Shown here one piece after another: positions 51,797 to 63,900 of a DNA stretch of 64,000 bases. The stretch comes from Triparma columacea (lineage: Eukaryota > Sar > Bolidophyceae > Parmales > Triparmaceae): contig BRYA01000061.1 in the NCBI GenBank assembly GCA_030267965.1, forward strand, positions 4,224 through 68,223, read 5' to 3'. How positions within the stretch are numbered: position 1 is the first letter of the stretch; every line of letters starts with the position of its first letter. The notes under the pieces were generated by a model. The model saw nothing but the letters and a program-made list of their open reading frames with translations, was not told the origin of the DNA and did no database searches. The translations under genes and the position numbers were made by a program.

Positions 51797-54700
51797 ATGA
51801 TAAAATTTAGGCACCTCAGGGTAGCCGATTTGCGATTTGTCCTTATAATCCTCCTCTTCCTGCCTTGTATCATGTTCATGACTGACGACGAGGCAATTCT
51901 CGAGGCCCTTGGTCGACCCTCATCATCTTCCCCCGAACGTAGCAACATGATCCAGACCCAGGGTTCCGAGAAGCCCTACCTCGCGGGTTTTACCATCAAC
52001 TCGGACGGCACGAAGTCGCAGATACTGGTACCCGTCGAGGCACCGGAGGTCAAGATTGAGTGGCGGAAGAGGATGAAGGTTGGAGAGGCCTTCATTGCGA
52101 GAGGGGAGTGGATTGAGGTGAGTTGCGCAGGAGGAGGGGGAGGCCTCGAGGCCCTCGACCTAAATTTTAACACAACCGTCATCTTCCCTCACGTGATCAG
52201 GCATCTAAAGTGTTCCAGAGCATCTTGGACTCTAGCTTCTTTTACTCCAAGATTCCCTCCTCCTCCAAGTACGATCTTCACATCGCCTTCGCGTACTCCT
52301 CCCTGGCCGTTCTTGAGTCCGGTCTCACCTGGGTGGACATCTCTTACACGAGGATGAGTCTGCTCCAGAGTACAGCCCTGAAGCCTCACCCCTGGGAGGC
52401 CTACTATGGTCTCGGCCAGTTGTCTGTGCTTGATGGTAACCTCGAGGAGGCCCTGTCTCACTTCAAGAATAGTTTATACCACGCGTCAAGCGGAGACACG
52501 GGGGAGGGAGGAGCGACGCCTGTACCGTCGTTCCTCAGCGTCGGTGCGATCTACGTGCTTCTGGGGGATTTGAACACGGGCAGACACTACCTTAGCAGAG
52601 CCGTCCAACACTGGGAGGGGGAGGGGAACAACATGGTGCTTCTCATGAGGGCGAAGGCGGAGCTTAAAACTGAGAGGGCGGGAGCGTGGATGGTCGACTT
52701 CTGCCTTAACGCGTACAAGATTCAGCCTGTCTGGGGGGGGGGGGGTGGGAGGGGAGGGAGGGTTGAGGGGGGGGGAGCAGTAATCACCGAAGAAAGCAGG
52801 TGAGTTGAATGGAGGGGGCCGCGGAGTTTTAGTACGTAGGCGTAATTTTTNNNNNACTAACCCCCCCCCCCCCCCCCTAGCAACTTTGCCATGCTGAGTT
52901 ATTTGCTGTCAGACATCCAAACCTTCACGACAAGGATGCACTGCGACCTTGGACTTGCCATGTGGGAGCTCGGTGCTGTAGAGGTTGGCGACATCCACGT
53001 GAAGACTCTCGGGGTTGATAGGATGGTTGGGGGGAAAGATAAGAGGGCGGAGGAAAGGGATAACGTTGTTAGATGGAGGGCGGCACTTAACGTGCCGCTG
53101 GTTAGAGGAAAAGGAAAGGGACCTTGGGAGGAAATGGAAGCGAGGCTGAAGGAAATTGCGGGTCTAGAGTACTCAGAGGTGCCGGTGGACGAGCTGCAGT
53201 ACGCCGTGGAGAATCTGCCCCTCCTGTTTTACGCAAGGTCCGAGGGTGGGGGAGGGGAGGGGGGGGGACTGGTAGAGAGATACCTTAGGCAGGGGAACGA
53301 GGTGCTTGGGAAAGGTGAGGTGTGGGCGGCGGCGGCGTGCCTTGCAATTATCTCTACTAACTCCCCACCCCCTTTGCAGTATCTCCCTTCTTGGATCTCC
53401 CTGGCATCGTCGACGAGGGTGGAGAAAGGCATACCATGTCTGAGAGGGGAAGCAGGGGCAGAAGCCAGGGCAAGATAAAGGTGGGCATAGTTTCCGCGTA
53501 CTTCTGTTCGCACCCCGTTGGAAGGATAAGCCTTCCGATAATCGCGTCTCTACCTCGCGACAAGTTCAGGGTAACCGTCTTCTCACTTCCAACAAAGGTC
53601 GACAGCTGGGCACAGGCGATCGCATGGTCCGCGGACAACTACGTTGGGCTCCCGAACGACTTCCGTAAAGGTGAGTGTGGTAGCGTTTGATGTGACTTTG
53701 CTCAAGATAAAACGCTGCATATCTCTCGCCGCCGCCCCAATTCCTAAATTCTCACTCTCGTCTTGCAGCCTCAGAAAAGATCTCCGGTGCAAACGTAGAC
53801 ATTCTAATGTACCCCGACCACTCTGACCCTATATCCTGTCTTTTGAGTTACCAAAGGTTGGCGCCCGTGCAGGTGGGTTACTTTGTTAGGGGTGCAGTCG
53901 TTGGTAGCGGTCTCGGTACTATGGATTACTACATTATGCCCGAGGTTGGAGCCGGGGGAGGTGGGGGTAGGTGGGAGGCCGGGGGGGAGGCGGGGGAGGA
54001 GGTAGGGGGGGGAGAGGGGGGAGGACACCAGCAGACTGTTGTCTTAGGAGGACTTGGTTTACCATTTGACCCACCGCAGGAGGCTAACGAGCTTAAGAGC
54101 GAATACGGGGGCAGGAAGTTCTTCTCCAACGAGAACATCTACCTCGTACTAACGTCGGTACCCCCGGCAATCGGGGTTCGGGAGGACGAGATTTTGAGGA
54201 GAATAATAACCCTGGATAAAGACGCTCTCGTGGTACTCGTACCGGACAAAGCGGAAATGAGCATGTGGAGCTCACCGACGTCTGAGATAGCGTACAGGTT
54301 AGGACCGAGACTATGGTGCCAGAGACTTTTGGAGAGAATAAAGGAGGGGACGGAGGAGGGAGACGGGGACAGGATACTATTGCTTAAACCAATGTCGGCG
54401 GAGGACAAAACTGGACTCATCAAAATTAGCGCGGCCGTCCTGGACTTTGGGGGATCCATCACTGCAGTAGAGGCCCTGGCTTTGAGGGTTCCAGTGATAT
54501 GCGAGGATAAGGGTGAGGTCGGTGGTATCGGTTGCGGAGTTAACAGGAAGTTGGGTGGAGTCGTTGAGGAGTATTGCGTTGGTAAGGAGGGGGAGGGGGG
54601 GGGGGACGGCATGGCTGAGAAGGCTGTCAGGGTAGGCGTTGACAATAATGTTAGGGCGGAAGTTGTACGTGCGATTGACGATGCTATTGTCAAGGGGGAA

Positions 54701-54829
54701 CTAAGGGATATCATGCAAACGATAGGCAGCACGGAGGGGGGGCAGGAGCTCGCGGAACTCCTAGAGAAGGTGGGGGGACCGTGGGCAGAGCTTAGGAGCG
54801 CCGTCACGCAGAGGAGCAGGGGGAAATAA
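51797..54829 (+). CDS. Membrane-anchored TPR and OGT/SPINDLY-like glycosyltransferase (GT41)
   Basis: Five exons: 51797-52117, 52201-52799, 52881-53314, 53380-53670 and 53769-54829; phases agree, giving 901 aa (an in-frame ATG at 51776 adds seven residues). A basic start and one hydrophobic segment (VLIILLFLPCIMF) predict a type II membrane anchor. TPR-like helices follow (WEAYYGLGQLSVLDGNLEEALSHF, AIYVLLGDLNTGRHYLSRAV). The C-terminal half resembles the GT41 catalytic region: IKVGIVSAYFCSHPVGR, then DILMYPDHSD, QRLAPVQVGYF and GTMDYYIMPE. The family adds GlcNAc or fucose to Ser/Thr. Gly-rich inserts interrupt it (near 53980). Membrane anchoring is unusual for OGT, which is soluble. Five N lie in intron 2. 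Confidence 0.78.
52851..52855. other. Assembly gap (5 N)
   Basis: Five undetermined bases inside intron 2 of the OGT-like gene, just before a C-run. Confidence 0.99.
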
Positions 54830-54943
54830 AATGTGTGTGTGTGTGTTTAGTGTGAAAGCAATAGCATTGTTATTTTTGTCGTTGCGGGTCATTGCTCAGT
54901 GACCGGCGCACACTACGAGGGGGAGCTCGGAATCCCGTATCGC

Positions 54944-55641
54944 CTAGTACTCCTGGCTGGCAGACATACCCTTTCCGCCGGAGGCACTCTTGGCAGGGAG
55001 GAGAACGGCGTGGATGTTGGGGAGGACTCCACCAGCAGCGATGGTGACTCCGCCGAGAAGCTTGTTGAGCTCCTCGTCGTTCTTGACGGCGAGGGTGATG
55101 TGCCTAGGGACGATCCTGGACTTCTTGTTATCACGGGCGGCGTTTCCAGCGAGCTCGAGGATCTCAGCGGTGAGGTACTCAAGGACGGCAGCAAGGTAGA
55201 CACCGGCTCCGACTCCGACGCGGGAAGCGTATCCACCCTTCTTGAGGTACCTTCCGACACGAGCGACGGGGAACTGCAGTCCAGCCTTTGAGGATGAGCT
55301 CACACTCTTTCCACTTCCGCGGCCTCCCTTTCCCTTTCCTTTTCCTTTTCCTGTGGGTTATTTGGGGAAGGTAAAGTATGTGTGAGAGTAGAAGGAGGTA
55401 TTAAAGTGTATGAAAGTGTATGAAAGTGTATCAAAGAGAGATAATAGGGGGATAATGTAGTATTTTCAAGGATGAGTTTCGATTGAGTTTAGGGGGGAAG
55501 GTGATTTGTAAACAATACAGATAGAGATACATGGGAATAAGGGTATATGTTAGGGTAATAAGTTGTTAAGAGAGGGAGATATAGTTTTTGAGATATATCG
55601 TGTAGAATAAGAGGAGAAATGAAGCATATCTTACCTGACAT
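54944..55641 (-). CDS. Histone H2A.X
   Basis: Two coding exons: 55641-55635 (ATGTCAG, 7 nt) and 55350-54944; 137 aa. The 284-nt intron starts GTAAGA and ends CCACAG, and the joined start reads [18 protein letters not shown], a normal H2A tail. The core has [32 protein letters not shown] and [18 protein letters not shown] with the acidic-patch residues. The C-terminus ends SASQEY, an SQ[ED]-hydrophobic motif. That motif defines H2A.X and is phosphorylated by ATM/ATR kinases at DNA breaks. A histone with an intron implies a polyadenylated, replication-independent transcript. The SAM carrier is divergent, 269 nt away. Confidence 0.93.
55390..55437. repeat. Decamer tandem repeat in the H2A.X intron
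   Basis: GTGTATGAAA-type units recur about four times at 55400-55432. Confidence 0.7.
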
Positions 55642-55910
55642 CTTTCAAGCTCTTTTTTGTGCTCTTCGAAGTGGGCGGAAGAATGGGCTGAAGAAATGGG
55701 CCATCCATTTTTTATCTATTCTCTCCATTTATTCTCCATTTAATACTAATATATTAACGAAAGTACTATCGACATCATTATTAATACACAAAAAACTTGT
55801 CGTACACATCAAATTACCTCAAAACGTCCTCAAACTTAATCATACACCTCCTTCGACCCCTCCTTCGACCTCCCCATTACTTCTTTGCTTCTCTTTAACC
55901 CTAACCCAAA

Positions 55911-56981
55911 ATGTCCTCTACACCTACACCAACATTCACCACCTCCCTCCTATCCGGTGGTCTCGCAGGTCTCTCCGTAGACCTCCTCCTCTACCCCATA
56001 GACACAATAAAGACCCGCCTCCAGTCCCCTCAGGGTTTCAAGGCAGCCGGTGGTCTAAATGGTGTATACAAAGGTATAGGATCAGTCGCCTTAGGAAGCG
56101 CCCCCGGCGCAGGTGTGTTCTTCTGCGTGTACGATACCTCCAAGCGTTACTTAAGCACAACTTCACAACCAGACTCACCCTTTGTACACATGGCAAGCGC
56201 ATGCCTTGGGGAGGTTACGGCTTGCATGGTAAGGGTACCGACGGAGGTGGTTAAGTCCAAGATGCAGACTGGGGCTAGCGGCAGCGGTAGCGTGTTAGAG
56301 ACGTTTAGAACAGTCCTTAATGAGGGGGGTGTTACTGGTGGTATTTATAGAGGTTTCGGGATCACGGTTATGAGGGAAATACCGTTTGCGCTTATTCAGT
56401 TCCCGATATACGAGAGGTGAGAGAGGGGGGGGGAGGGGGGAGGGTGGTAAAAAGGAGTCGTGAGTTGTTATTCTATCTCAACATTATACAAAAGCCTAAC
56501 CATCTACACACCCTCCCTCGTCTTCCCTACGCGCGGCAGGCTGAAGGTCGTTGTTAAAGGCCTGAAGGGNNNNAGAGGGTTAAATACACAATACCGGAAG
56601 AAACATAAACACAGGCAGACAAACTCGACGACGGCAAGGTTGTCAGTTTTCATTCACGTTCACGAAACTTTTAGTCTAACATCCCCCGCCCCCCCCCCCT
56701 CCCACCCCGTCCCCCACCACTACCCCAGCGTCGGTGGAGCAGTAGCTGCATTACTAACCACCCCCCTCGACGTAGTAAAGACTCGCGTAATGCTATCAAC
56801 CTCCAGTACCCCAGTCTCCGTAACCACCACACTAAAAAACATCATTAACAAGGAGGGTGGTGCCACGCTATGGAAAGGGTGGCAGCCTAGGGTGGGGTGG
56901 ATAAGCGTGGGGGGGTTCGTTTTCTTCGGGGTTTATGAAGGGGCTAAGAAAATTGGAGGGGAGGTTGGAATTGAAAGATAA
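55911..56981 (+). CDS. Mitochondrial S-adenosylmethionine carrier (SLC25A26-like)
   Basis: Exons: 55911-56416, 56540-about 56569 (end hidden by the N gap) and 56729-56981. All three carrier repeats are visible: YPIDTIKTRLQS, VPTEVVKSKMQT and TTPLDVVKTRVML (P-x-D/E-x-x-K/R). The surrounding text (GVYKGIGSVALGSAPGAGVFF; YRGFGITVMREIPFALIQFPIYE) is close to the SAM carrier, which imports SAM into mitochondria or plastids in exchange for SAH. In repeat 2 the usual Asp is Glu, as in SAMC. The short middle exon (LKVVVKGLK) is followed by four N that hide its donor. Localisation cannot be settled from the sequence. It shares a divergent promoter with H2A.X. Confidence 0.88.
56570..56573. other. Assembly gap (4 N)
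   Basis: Four undetermined bases at the predicted donor of the short middle exon of the SAM carrier. Confidence 0.99.
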
Positions 56982-57961
56982 GGGGAGGAGGGAAGATACA
57001 ACGACAAAACGAAGAAAAGAGGGAGGAGGGTTTGAAGTGAATAGAACGGGTTGACGGTTGTTTTGATTGAAGGCGCTTGCTCTTTTATTTACCATTGCTT
57101 GAGACAGGGTTTCTCAATTGCACACCTCAGTTGCCTGCATGGAGTCCAGGACCGTATGGGATCGGTCCTTGGAACGTAGGACACCGCGACCCTATTATGC
57201 TGGGCAACGTGTGCATATGAGGGATAGTGTTAGGCGGAATTAAGGGGGGGAGTTGGTTTGGGAGGGTTGGGTTTGAAGGAGGCAAGGGAATGGGAGGGGG
57301 GAGTTAAATGTGACGAACATTGTTTCAAAGCTATAATATATTCGAATATAGGGAGGAAGGCGACAGTACCAAGGGCGAGTGGATACTGCGCATTTGCTTG
57401 CTATTATTATTTGGTTGGGTGTTGGTGAGTGAGGCAAATTGTGTTGCCTTGCCAAACTTGCGCTGTGAGGAGAGATTATCGACTATTAGCGGTAGCAATA
57501 CTAACAAATCAAATTCGAACCACCCCAACACAAACTAATTGACGAAGCGCGGTGGCAAGGGTTAAAAAACTTTGACATCCCGAGGCTTTCCTTGTCGACA
57601 ACTTCTTGGGACCATTGGAGGAGTGGGGCTACAGGACGTTTGGTGAAGAGGTAAGCTGGGAGGGCGGGTGATCGGGGGAGGGGGGAGAGAGTAGAGGAGA
57701 AGTGGGGAGGGGAGGGAGGAAGGAGGGAGGAGGAGGAAGGAGGAAAAGTCCGAACGAACGAGGAGAAACAGCTCTATGAGCAGACCGAAGAGGATGGGAA
57801 AAAATGAGCAAAATTTCTCTGATTTTGGAAAATATAATGCGCTCACCTTACGAATATGCCAACTTACGATATCTTCACTCACACCAAAAAATGCCGCTCC
57901 ACCGTCAATTTTCGCACGTCGATCACGAACGCATGATTTTCAGCACCCAATCAAGATCGTC
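56982..57961. other. Intergenic, 980 nt
   Basis: Mostly non-coding between the SAM carrier and the second START/XKR-like gene. A possible gene remnant lies at 57582-57811. The rest gives only short, featureless frames. Confidence 0.5.
57582..57811 (+). pseudogene. Possible 3' exon pair of a lost or unrecognised gene
   Basis: Two coding-like pieces join in phase: one reading AFLVDNFLGPLEEWGYRTF up to a GTAAGC donor near 57652, and one reading LYEQTEEDGKK followed by TGA after an ACAG acceptor near 57771. No upstream exons are visible, and the first piece lacks a pyrimidine tract. It may be a relic or chance. Confidence 0.25.
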
Positions 57962-60900
57962 ATGGAGGGTGAGGTTGAAGCAGATGCGGGAGTCGTGAAT
58001 GACGCCGGCGAGACCAACTATGCCTCCGAGTCCCCCGCAGGCCCCAATCACACTCCCTCTGCAATACACGGTCCCGTAGATATCGCCTTCACAGTCTCTA
58101 AATCTAAAAGCTCTCACGAGGACGCTGGACAAGACCAAGGTAAGTTCGATTCAGGGAGTCGAAGGAGGGGAGATACCTGATATTCTACAGGGAATCGAGG
58201 AAGCACTCGTGAAAATCTTTTTCATTTTGACTTACAAACACCATAATCGCCATTACCGCAGACTCTGAAAATGGTCACGAGGACACCGGAAGAGGTGAGT
58301 TGTGCGTTGTGCGTTGTGCGAGAGGCGGAAAAGAAAGACGCATTTTAATACTCTAGGGGAGAGCGGGAGAGTCGCGGGAGGGCGCGTTGAAACTTTGTAG
58401 TTTTTTCTCACCGCCTGCGTGCGGAACGCGCGGAGCCGTTCGCGGAGGGCCTGGCCCTCGGCGTCGAGCTCGACGGGCGGCGGCCGCGGCGCATGTGCGC
58501 GTGCGCCGGTCTGCGGTGACCACATGGGATCCGTCTCCGGCCACCGCGTGGGTTCCGTCTGCGGCGACCGCATGGGGCGCTTCTGCGGCGACCGCATGGG
58601 GCGCTTCTGCGGCGACCGCATGGGTTCCGTCTCCGGTGACCGCGTGAGGCGCTTGATATGCTACACAGAAATGAGGAGCACGCGTTGAAACCTCTTCATG
58701 TTGACTAACAAACACCATAATCGCCATTACCGCAGACTCCAAAAACCGCCACGAGGATGCCGGACGAGGTAAGTTGTGCGTCGAGAGCCGGAAGAGAGAA
58801 AGGACAATTTAATACTCTAGGAGAGAGCAGGAGAGTTGTGGGAGGACGCGTTGAAAGTTTGTATCTTTTTCTCACTTTTACAACAATGTTGTCCCCTTCG
58901 CAGTCTCCAAAAGCTCTTACGAGGATGCTAGACGAGGTGAGTTTGCGTAGTCATGCAGACGAAAAGTAGAGTATTTTGATTGTTCAGGGGAGGGCTGAGA
59001 AGCCGTTCTGAGGGAGCTTCAGATTCTTGCCTTTTTTTGACCCTTTTTCACAAAAATTCCCCCAAAACCACCCCCAGAAATTTCTGGCCATTCTCATCTT
59101 CAGCCTGGATTTGAAAAGTTCAATGCCAAAATTTCCGACGATCCCTTAAACGGTGGAGTAGTGGGCGAGAACAATCTAAGTGCTATACCTCCTGCTGTCG
59201 GGTGCGAGACTCCCGGCCGCACGCCAGTCGGCCTTGCGACTGTCAGCAACGCCACTACCGCTCAGTCCATGACATTAGATCCTGACAACACCATCACGAA
59301 CAAAGACTCCCCGCAGTCCCTCTCTAGCCCCAATCACGCCTCTTCCACCACGCAAGGACAAGTTGATATCGATTACACAGCTCTTGGCCCCGAACAAGTC
59401 AAACTTGTCAAGCTTCTGGAGGACCGAGGAGCCGTTGAAGGCCTCATCGACAACTCTACCGGTGTCGATGTGAAAGTTATGGAGCTCGCTGGTGTCTTCC
59501 ACGACGAGCGCAACAAGATCATTGACTTTCTCCTCACCGATTGTGAGCAGGGAAAGTTCCGAAGGAAGACCCTCCAGGAGTATGATGTAAAGGAAGGAGG
59601 CATTCACAGACTCGTCTACTGGCAGCACTACGGCAGCAGGAATAAGGTTGTCGAATTTCTCCTCGATATCAAAGACGTATCTCCTGACAAATCGATGAAC
59701 ATTATGGAGTTGGCACCCCTTGACGAGGATGACCTTTCTGATGAGGCAACTGCAATGCTTGTCAAAATTCAAGCGTCAATAAAGACCAAGACTGTTAAAC
59801 AAGGTGTCATTGAGGGGGAGCTCAGCTTCACTAATTTTGGGTTCGGACAAACTGCAGTCACCATGGTGGGAACTCTTAAGGCAGAGGAGAGAGCAACAGA
59901 GACAAAATCAGAAGTTGATGTTCGCACATTCAAAAGCTTAAAGAGTGCGCGCTCTACTTTCAAGAGTGCGCGCTCTACTTTCAAGAGTGCGCGCTCTACT
60001 TTCAAGAAAAGTCCTACTTTCAAGAAAAGGTTTACTTTCAAGGGTATTAGATCCATGAGAACTAGTTTTGAAGGCAGGAACATTGGCAGGATCAAGAAGG
60101 GAGACGTCAAGGCTGCGTATGCAGCAGTAAAGGGTATTGTGGAGGAGGTTGGGAAGAAGTTCAGACAGCCTAGTGTCATTGATGAGAGGAGGAAAAGACA
60201 CTTTGTGGAGGAGATCATGCCGAGGGCACCGCCTCTGACAAGAGAGGAGGACGCAATGTTGGAGAGGGTTGGGAGCCTAGAGAAGGAACTCCACACAAAA
60301 GGGAAGAGAATCAAGGGGACACTGAAGGAGGGCATTGACAAGTTCCTGTGGAGAGAGAGGGACAATGTGTGGGCAGCCTTTGAGGTCACTGTGGACAAGT
60401 CAGCAGAGGTTATGCTGGCTGAGCTAAGTTTAGGCGACACTTACACTTATTCAGGAAATCATCTGAAGGAGAATGGCAATCTGCCTAGGGTTAATAGAAA
60501 TAATGTCAATGGAACTAGAAGTCGCCATCTACACCAAGTATTACACGTGCCTAGCCCAGCAAAAGACCGTCTCTTTGAAGCCTGGTTTTCTTGGAAGGAA
60601 ATCAAGTTAAGCAATGGCAGGGCAGCCTACTTGTTTGGGTTTGTTCCACTGACAGAGTACCCAGGTGGAGGCTTCAAGGACCTCAGTAAGGAAGGATTTG
60701 TGCTAGCAGAGACTACAGGTGTCTACTTCTTCAATGAGATTGCTCCAAATGTCTGTAGGGTGTCACGTATTCAGACAGTTGATCTGCATTTCCAAGGCCT
60801 TCAAAAGACACTGATGGACAAAGCAATTGACTACCTTGCAAAGAATCAGCTTGTTGAGGCCAACAGGTTGCAGGAGAAGTTCAGGAGGAACGGGAAGGAT

Positions 60901-63900
60901 GTTGATGCTGAGGTCAGGGGGTCCTTGGTGGAGAGGATGAGGGAGGGTGTTGAGTTGGAGGAGGACCAGAAGAAGGTGTTTGGGGAGTTGGAGGAGCTCT
61001 TTGGTGGGGAGGGCAATGGAGGATGGAGGCCTCTGAAGTCACCTTACGAGGGAGTGAAGATGAAGATCAAATATAAGCAGCAGGAGAAAGGAAAAAAGAC
61101 ACTTGGTTTGGGAAGAGCCGAGTGTGTTGCTGACTGCTCAGCCGAGGAGGCAGCTGCTTGGTTCTTTGAAAACTGTAGCAGAGAAAGAATGGCTATAAGC
61201 AGAGGAGTTGCTGACGCTGCAAAGCTAGAAATATGGAAGGGTGGCAAGGGAAGGATCAACGAAAAGCTTTTTGCTGTAGTAAAGAAGCTTCCCTTCCCTC
61301 TTCACAAAAGAGAATTTGTGATGAGATATGTATGGCAAAAAGGACATCAAGACAGCACCATGTCTGTAGCATTTGTACCATCTGAGGAGAAGGTGGATTA
61401 TGGAGGAAATCTAGGAAAGCTTGTGAAAGCTACAACAAGTGGCATTCTCACTGCCACAAACATAAAAGACTCATATGGTGTTCTCCAGTGTAAACTTACA
61501 TTGACCCAGTTTATGGACACAGGAGGGCATATTCCAGTAAAAGTTGTCAACAAAACAATACCACGAGCACTAGGTGCGATATCAGAGATCAGGAGATCCT
61601 TCGAGCAGGACAAAGAGGTTGATAAAGCTGCACTGGTCTCTCTTGCCAGCATCATCAAGAATGAGCTCCAAGATTATACTGATGAGGAGAAGGATGCAAT
61701 CAGGAAGGGGAAGGAGATTTATGAAAAGTGCAAGGCGGACGAGAACTTTGATGAACTGAAAAGTCCTGATGAGAGGGTCAAGATGAAGCTAGTTCACGTT
61801 GACGGGGAAAGCAGTGGAACTGGTTTTGCCACTACTGTGGTTGATGCTAGTGTGGAGGAGTGTGCTGCCTATGAGTACTCAAGCCTCTACAGTAGAAATT
61901 GGAAAAAATTGGCTTCACAGTCAGGTTTTTCTCAACTGAAGACAAGGTTCATAAACAACCACACTCTCTACTACATCACAACTAGGAATCTTGGCATCCC
62001 TCGATTTTCTCCTCGTGATGGGAGGAGTAAAGTTACCTGGTGCAAACAAGATGATGGCAAAGTTATCATTGATGTTGTAGACACAGATGAACTTCAGGTA
62101 GACTTTCCAGTGAAGGCTGGGAATGTTTTAGGGAAGGCACACACAGTATGGGTATTTGAGCCCCTTCACACTGTTGGAGATGTGCCACAAACATCAGTGA
62201 CTTTTACAACAAAGGTAGAGCTTGGTGGTGTTTTCTTCTCTTCCATCATGAACAAGATTGCACCAAGGTTTCTTGGACAAGTTTCAGACTTGAGGAAGAA
62301 GTTTGATAGAAGCAGAGAAATTGCTACCTTCAACAGACAGCAGATCATTGCAAAGTTTGAGGATATTGCAATTGAGGGAGCGCCAGGTATTGAAAATCAC
62401 TTTGACAAGATTGATGGAGCTCAAGAGATCAGTAGAGAAGAGTTGACTGGAAAGACATTGATAAAGGCAGAAAAGGGAATGGGGTGGGGGAAGACTTCAA
62501 TAACTGTGAGAGCATCCCACAAGGAAGTTGCAACATTCTTCTGGGACCTTGAAAGCCGAGTTGAATCCCAGCTTGAGCTGTACAGAGTCACCAACCAGAC
62601 ACATATACTCACAGTTGAAGACGAAGGACAATTCACAGCTGTAAGGTTCTCTGACGCTGGCCAGATGAAGACAGAAGTAGAAATGATGACTAGACAGGAA
62701 AGTTTAGGAAGAGCTGCCAGCAAAAGGAGTGTAATTAAGCACCTGAGCATGGCAACTGATGCTGCTTACTACTTTGATAACCTTCTGAAGAGTGCAGAAG
62801 CAGGGGAACAGGATGGGAGGAGGTTTGGAGAGCAGCTGATGGAGAGAGTGAAGAAAGGGACTGTTGGGGACAGTAAGATAGAGGTCGTGAAGGAGTTCAT
62901 AGTTGCCAATAGGGCACTGAGAGAGATTACAGAGCAGCATGGTTTCATGACAACTATGCTGTATGCTGTGGTTATGAACAAATTCAAAAGGAGAGCGACA
63001 AATGAGGGAGAATTTAACTTTGAGGAGGAAACCAGGGGGTGGGAGATTGGGAGTGCAATGGCAGCAGTCATGTTGACTACTTTGACTGCTGCTCATGCTG
63101 TTGATGAGTGGGCACATCAATTCACTGAAGTGCAGGATGTTATGAATGAACAAGTGTGGTTAAGGCCCATGCTTGAGGAGATTGTCATGGATCTATTTAT
63201 GAAGTCAAAATTAGGCTTAAAGGCAAGGGTGACTGTTGGTGCTGCCACAAGCATGGTCGATTTGCTGACAGATGTTTATGTGACAAACAAGTTTTTGACT
63301 AATAAGAAGTATGGGTACTTTAAGGCTTCTTTGGCAAGTTTGGCAGTGTCAATTGGGCTTCAAATGTTGGCTGTTTTGGCTCAGAACAGGAAGTTGGGGA
63401 TGAAGAGGGTGGTGTGGGAGTGGATTTCAATCTTGTTTGGGTACAAGCCCGCAGTTGATGCTTACAGGGTAGCAACTGGAGCAAAACAAGAGGTTGGAAC
63501 TACAATTGACCCAATGATGGAATTGACAGCTATGAAAGGGATTGAGATGTTTGCTGAGGCAATCCCTGGAGTGATCATCCAACTTATGGCTATAGCAACA
63601 AATGACAAAGGTGTTTCAACTTCAGCATGGCTTTCAGTTGCAGTGTCAGCAATTACAACAGGCTTTGCCTCTGCAACAATTAGTTATGACTGGGACACAG
63701 ACCCTGGCTGGAGAGAATCGGCACCTAACTTCTATGGGTATGTACCAGCAAGAGCAAGCAAAAGAATGGTAGTGTTTGTGTCCATGTTGCTCTTGTCAGC
63801 AGGGATGCTTCTAATAAGGTGTACAACAATAGTTCTTCTTGGGCTGATGGGAGGTAGTTGGGCCTTTCTCTATGTTGGAGCTGACCTAGGTCTGTACTTG

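Noticed and set aside
57776..57961. Earlier ATG (57776) for the second START/XKR-like gene
   Set aside because: The added 62 residues show no conservation pattern, and the region carries the in-frame end of the orphan exon pair in another frame; the ATG at 57962 is preferred.
58253..58742. Minus- and plus-strand frames in the GC-rich minisatellite
   Set aside because: They are produced by the repeat unit and show no domain; the sister introns have no such frames.
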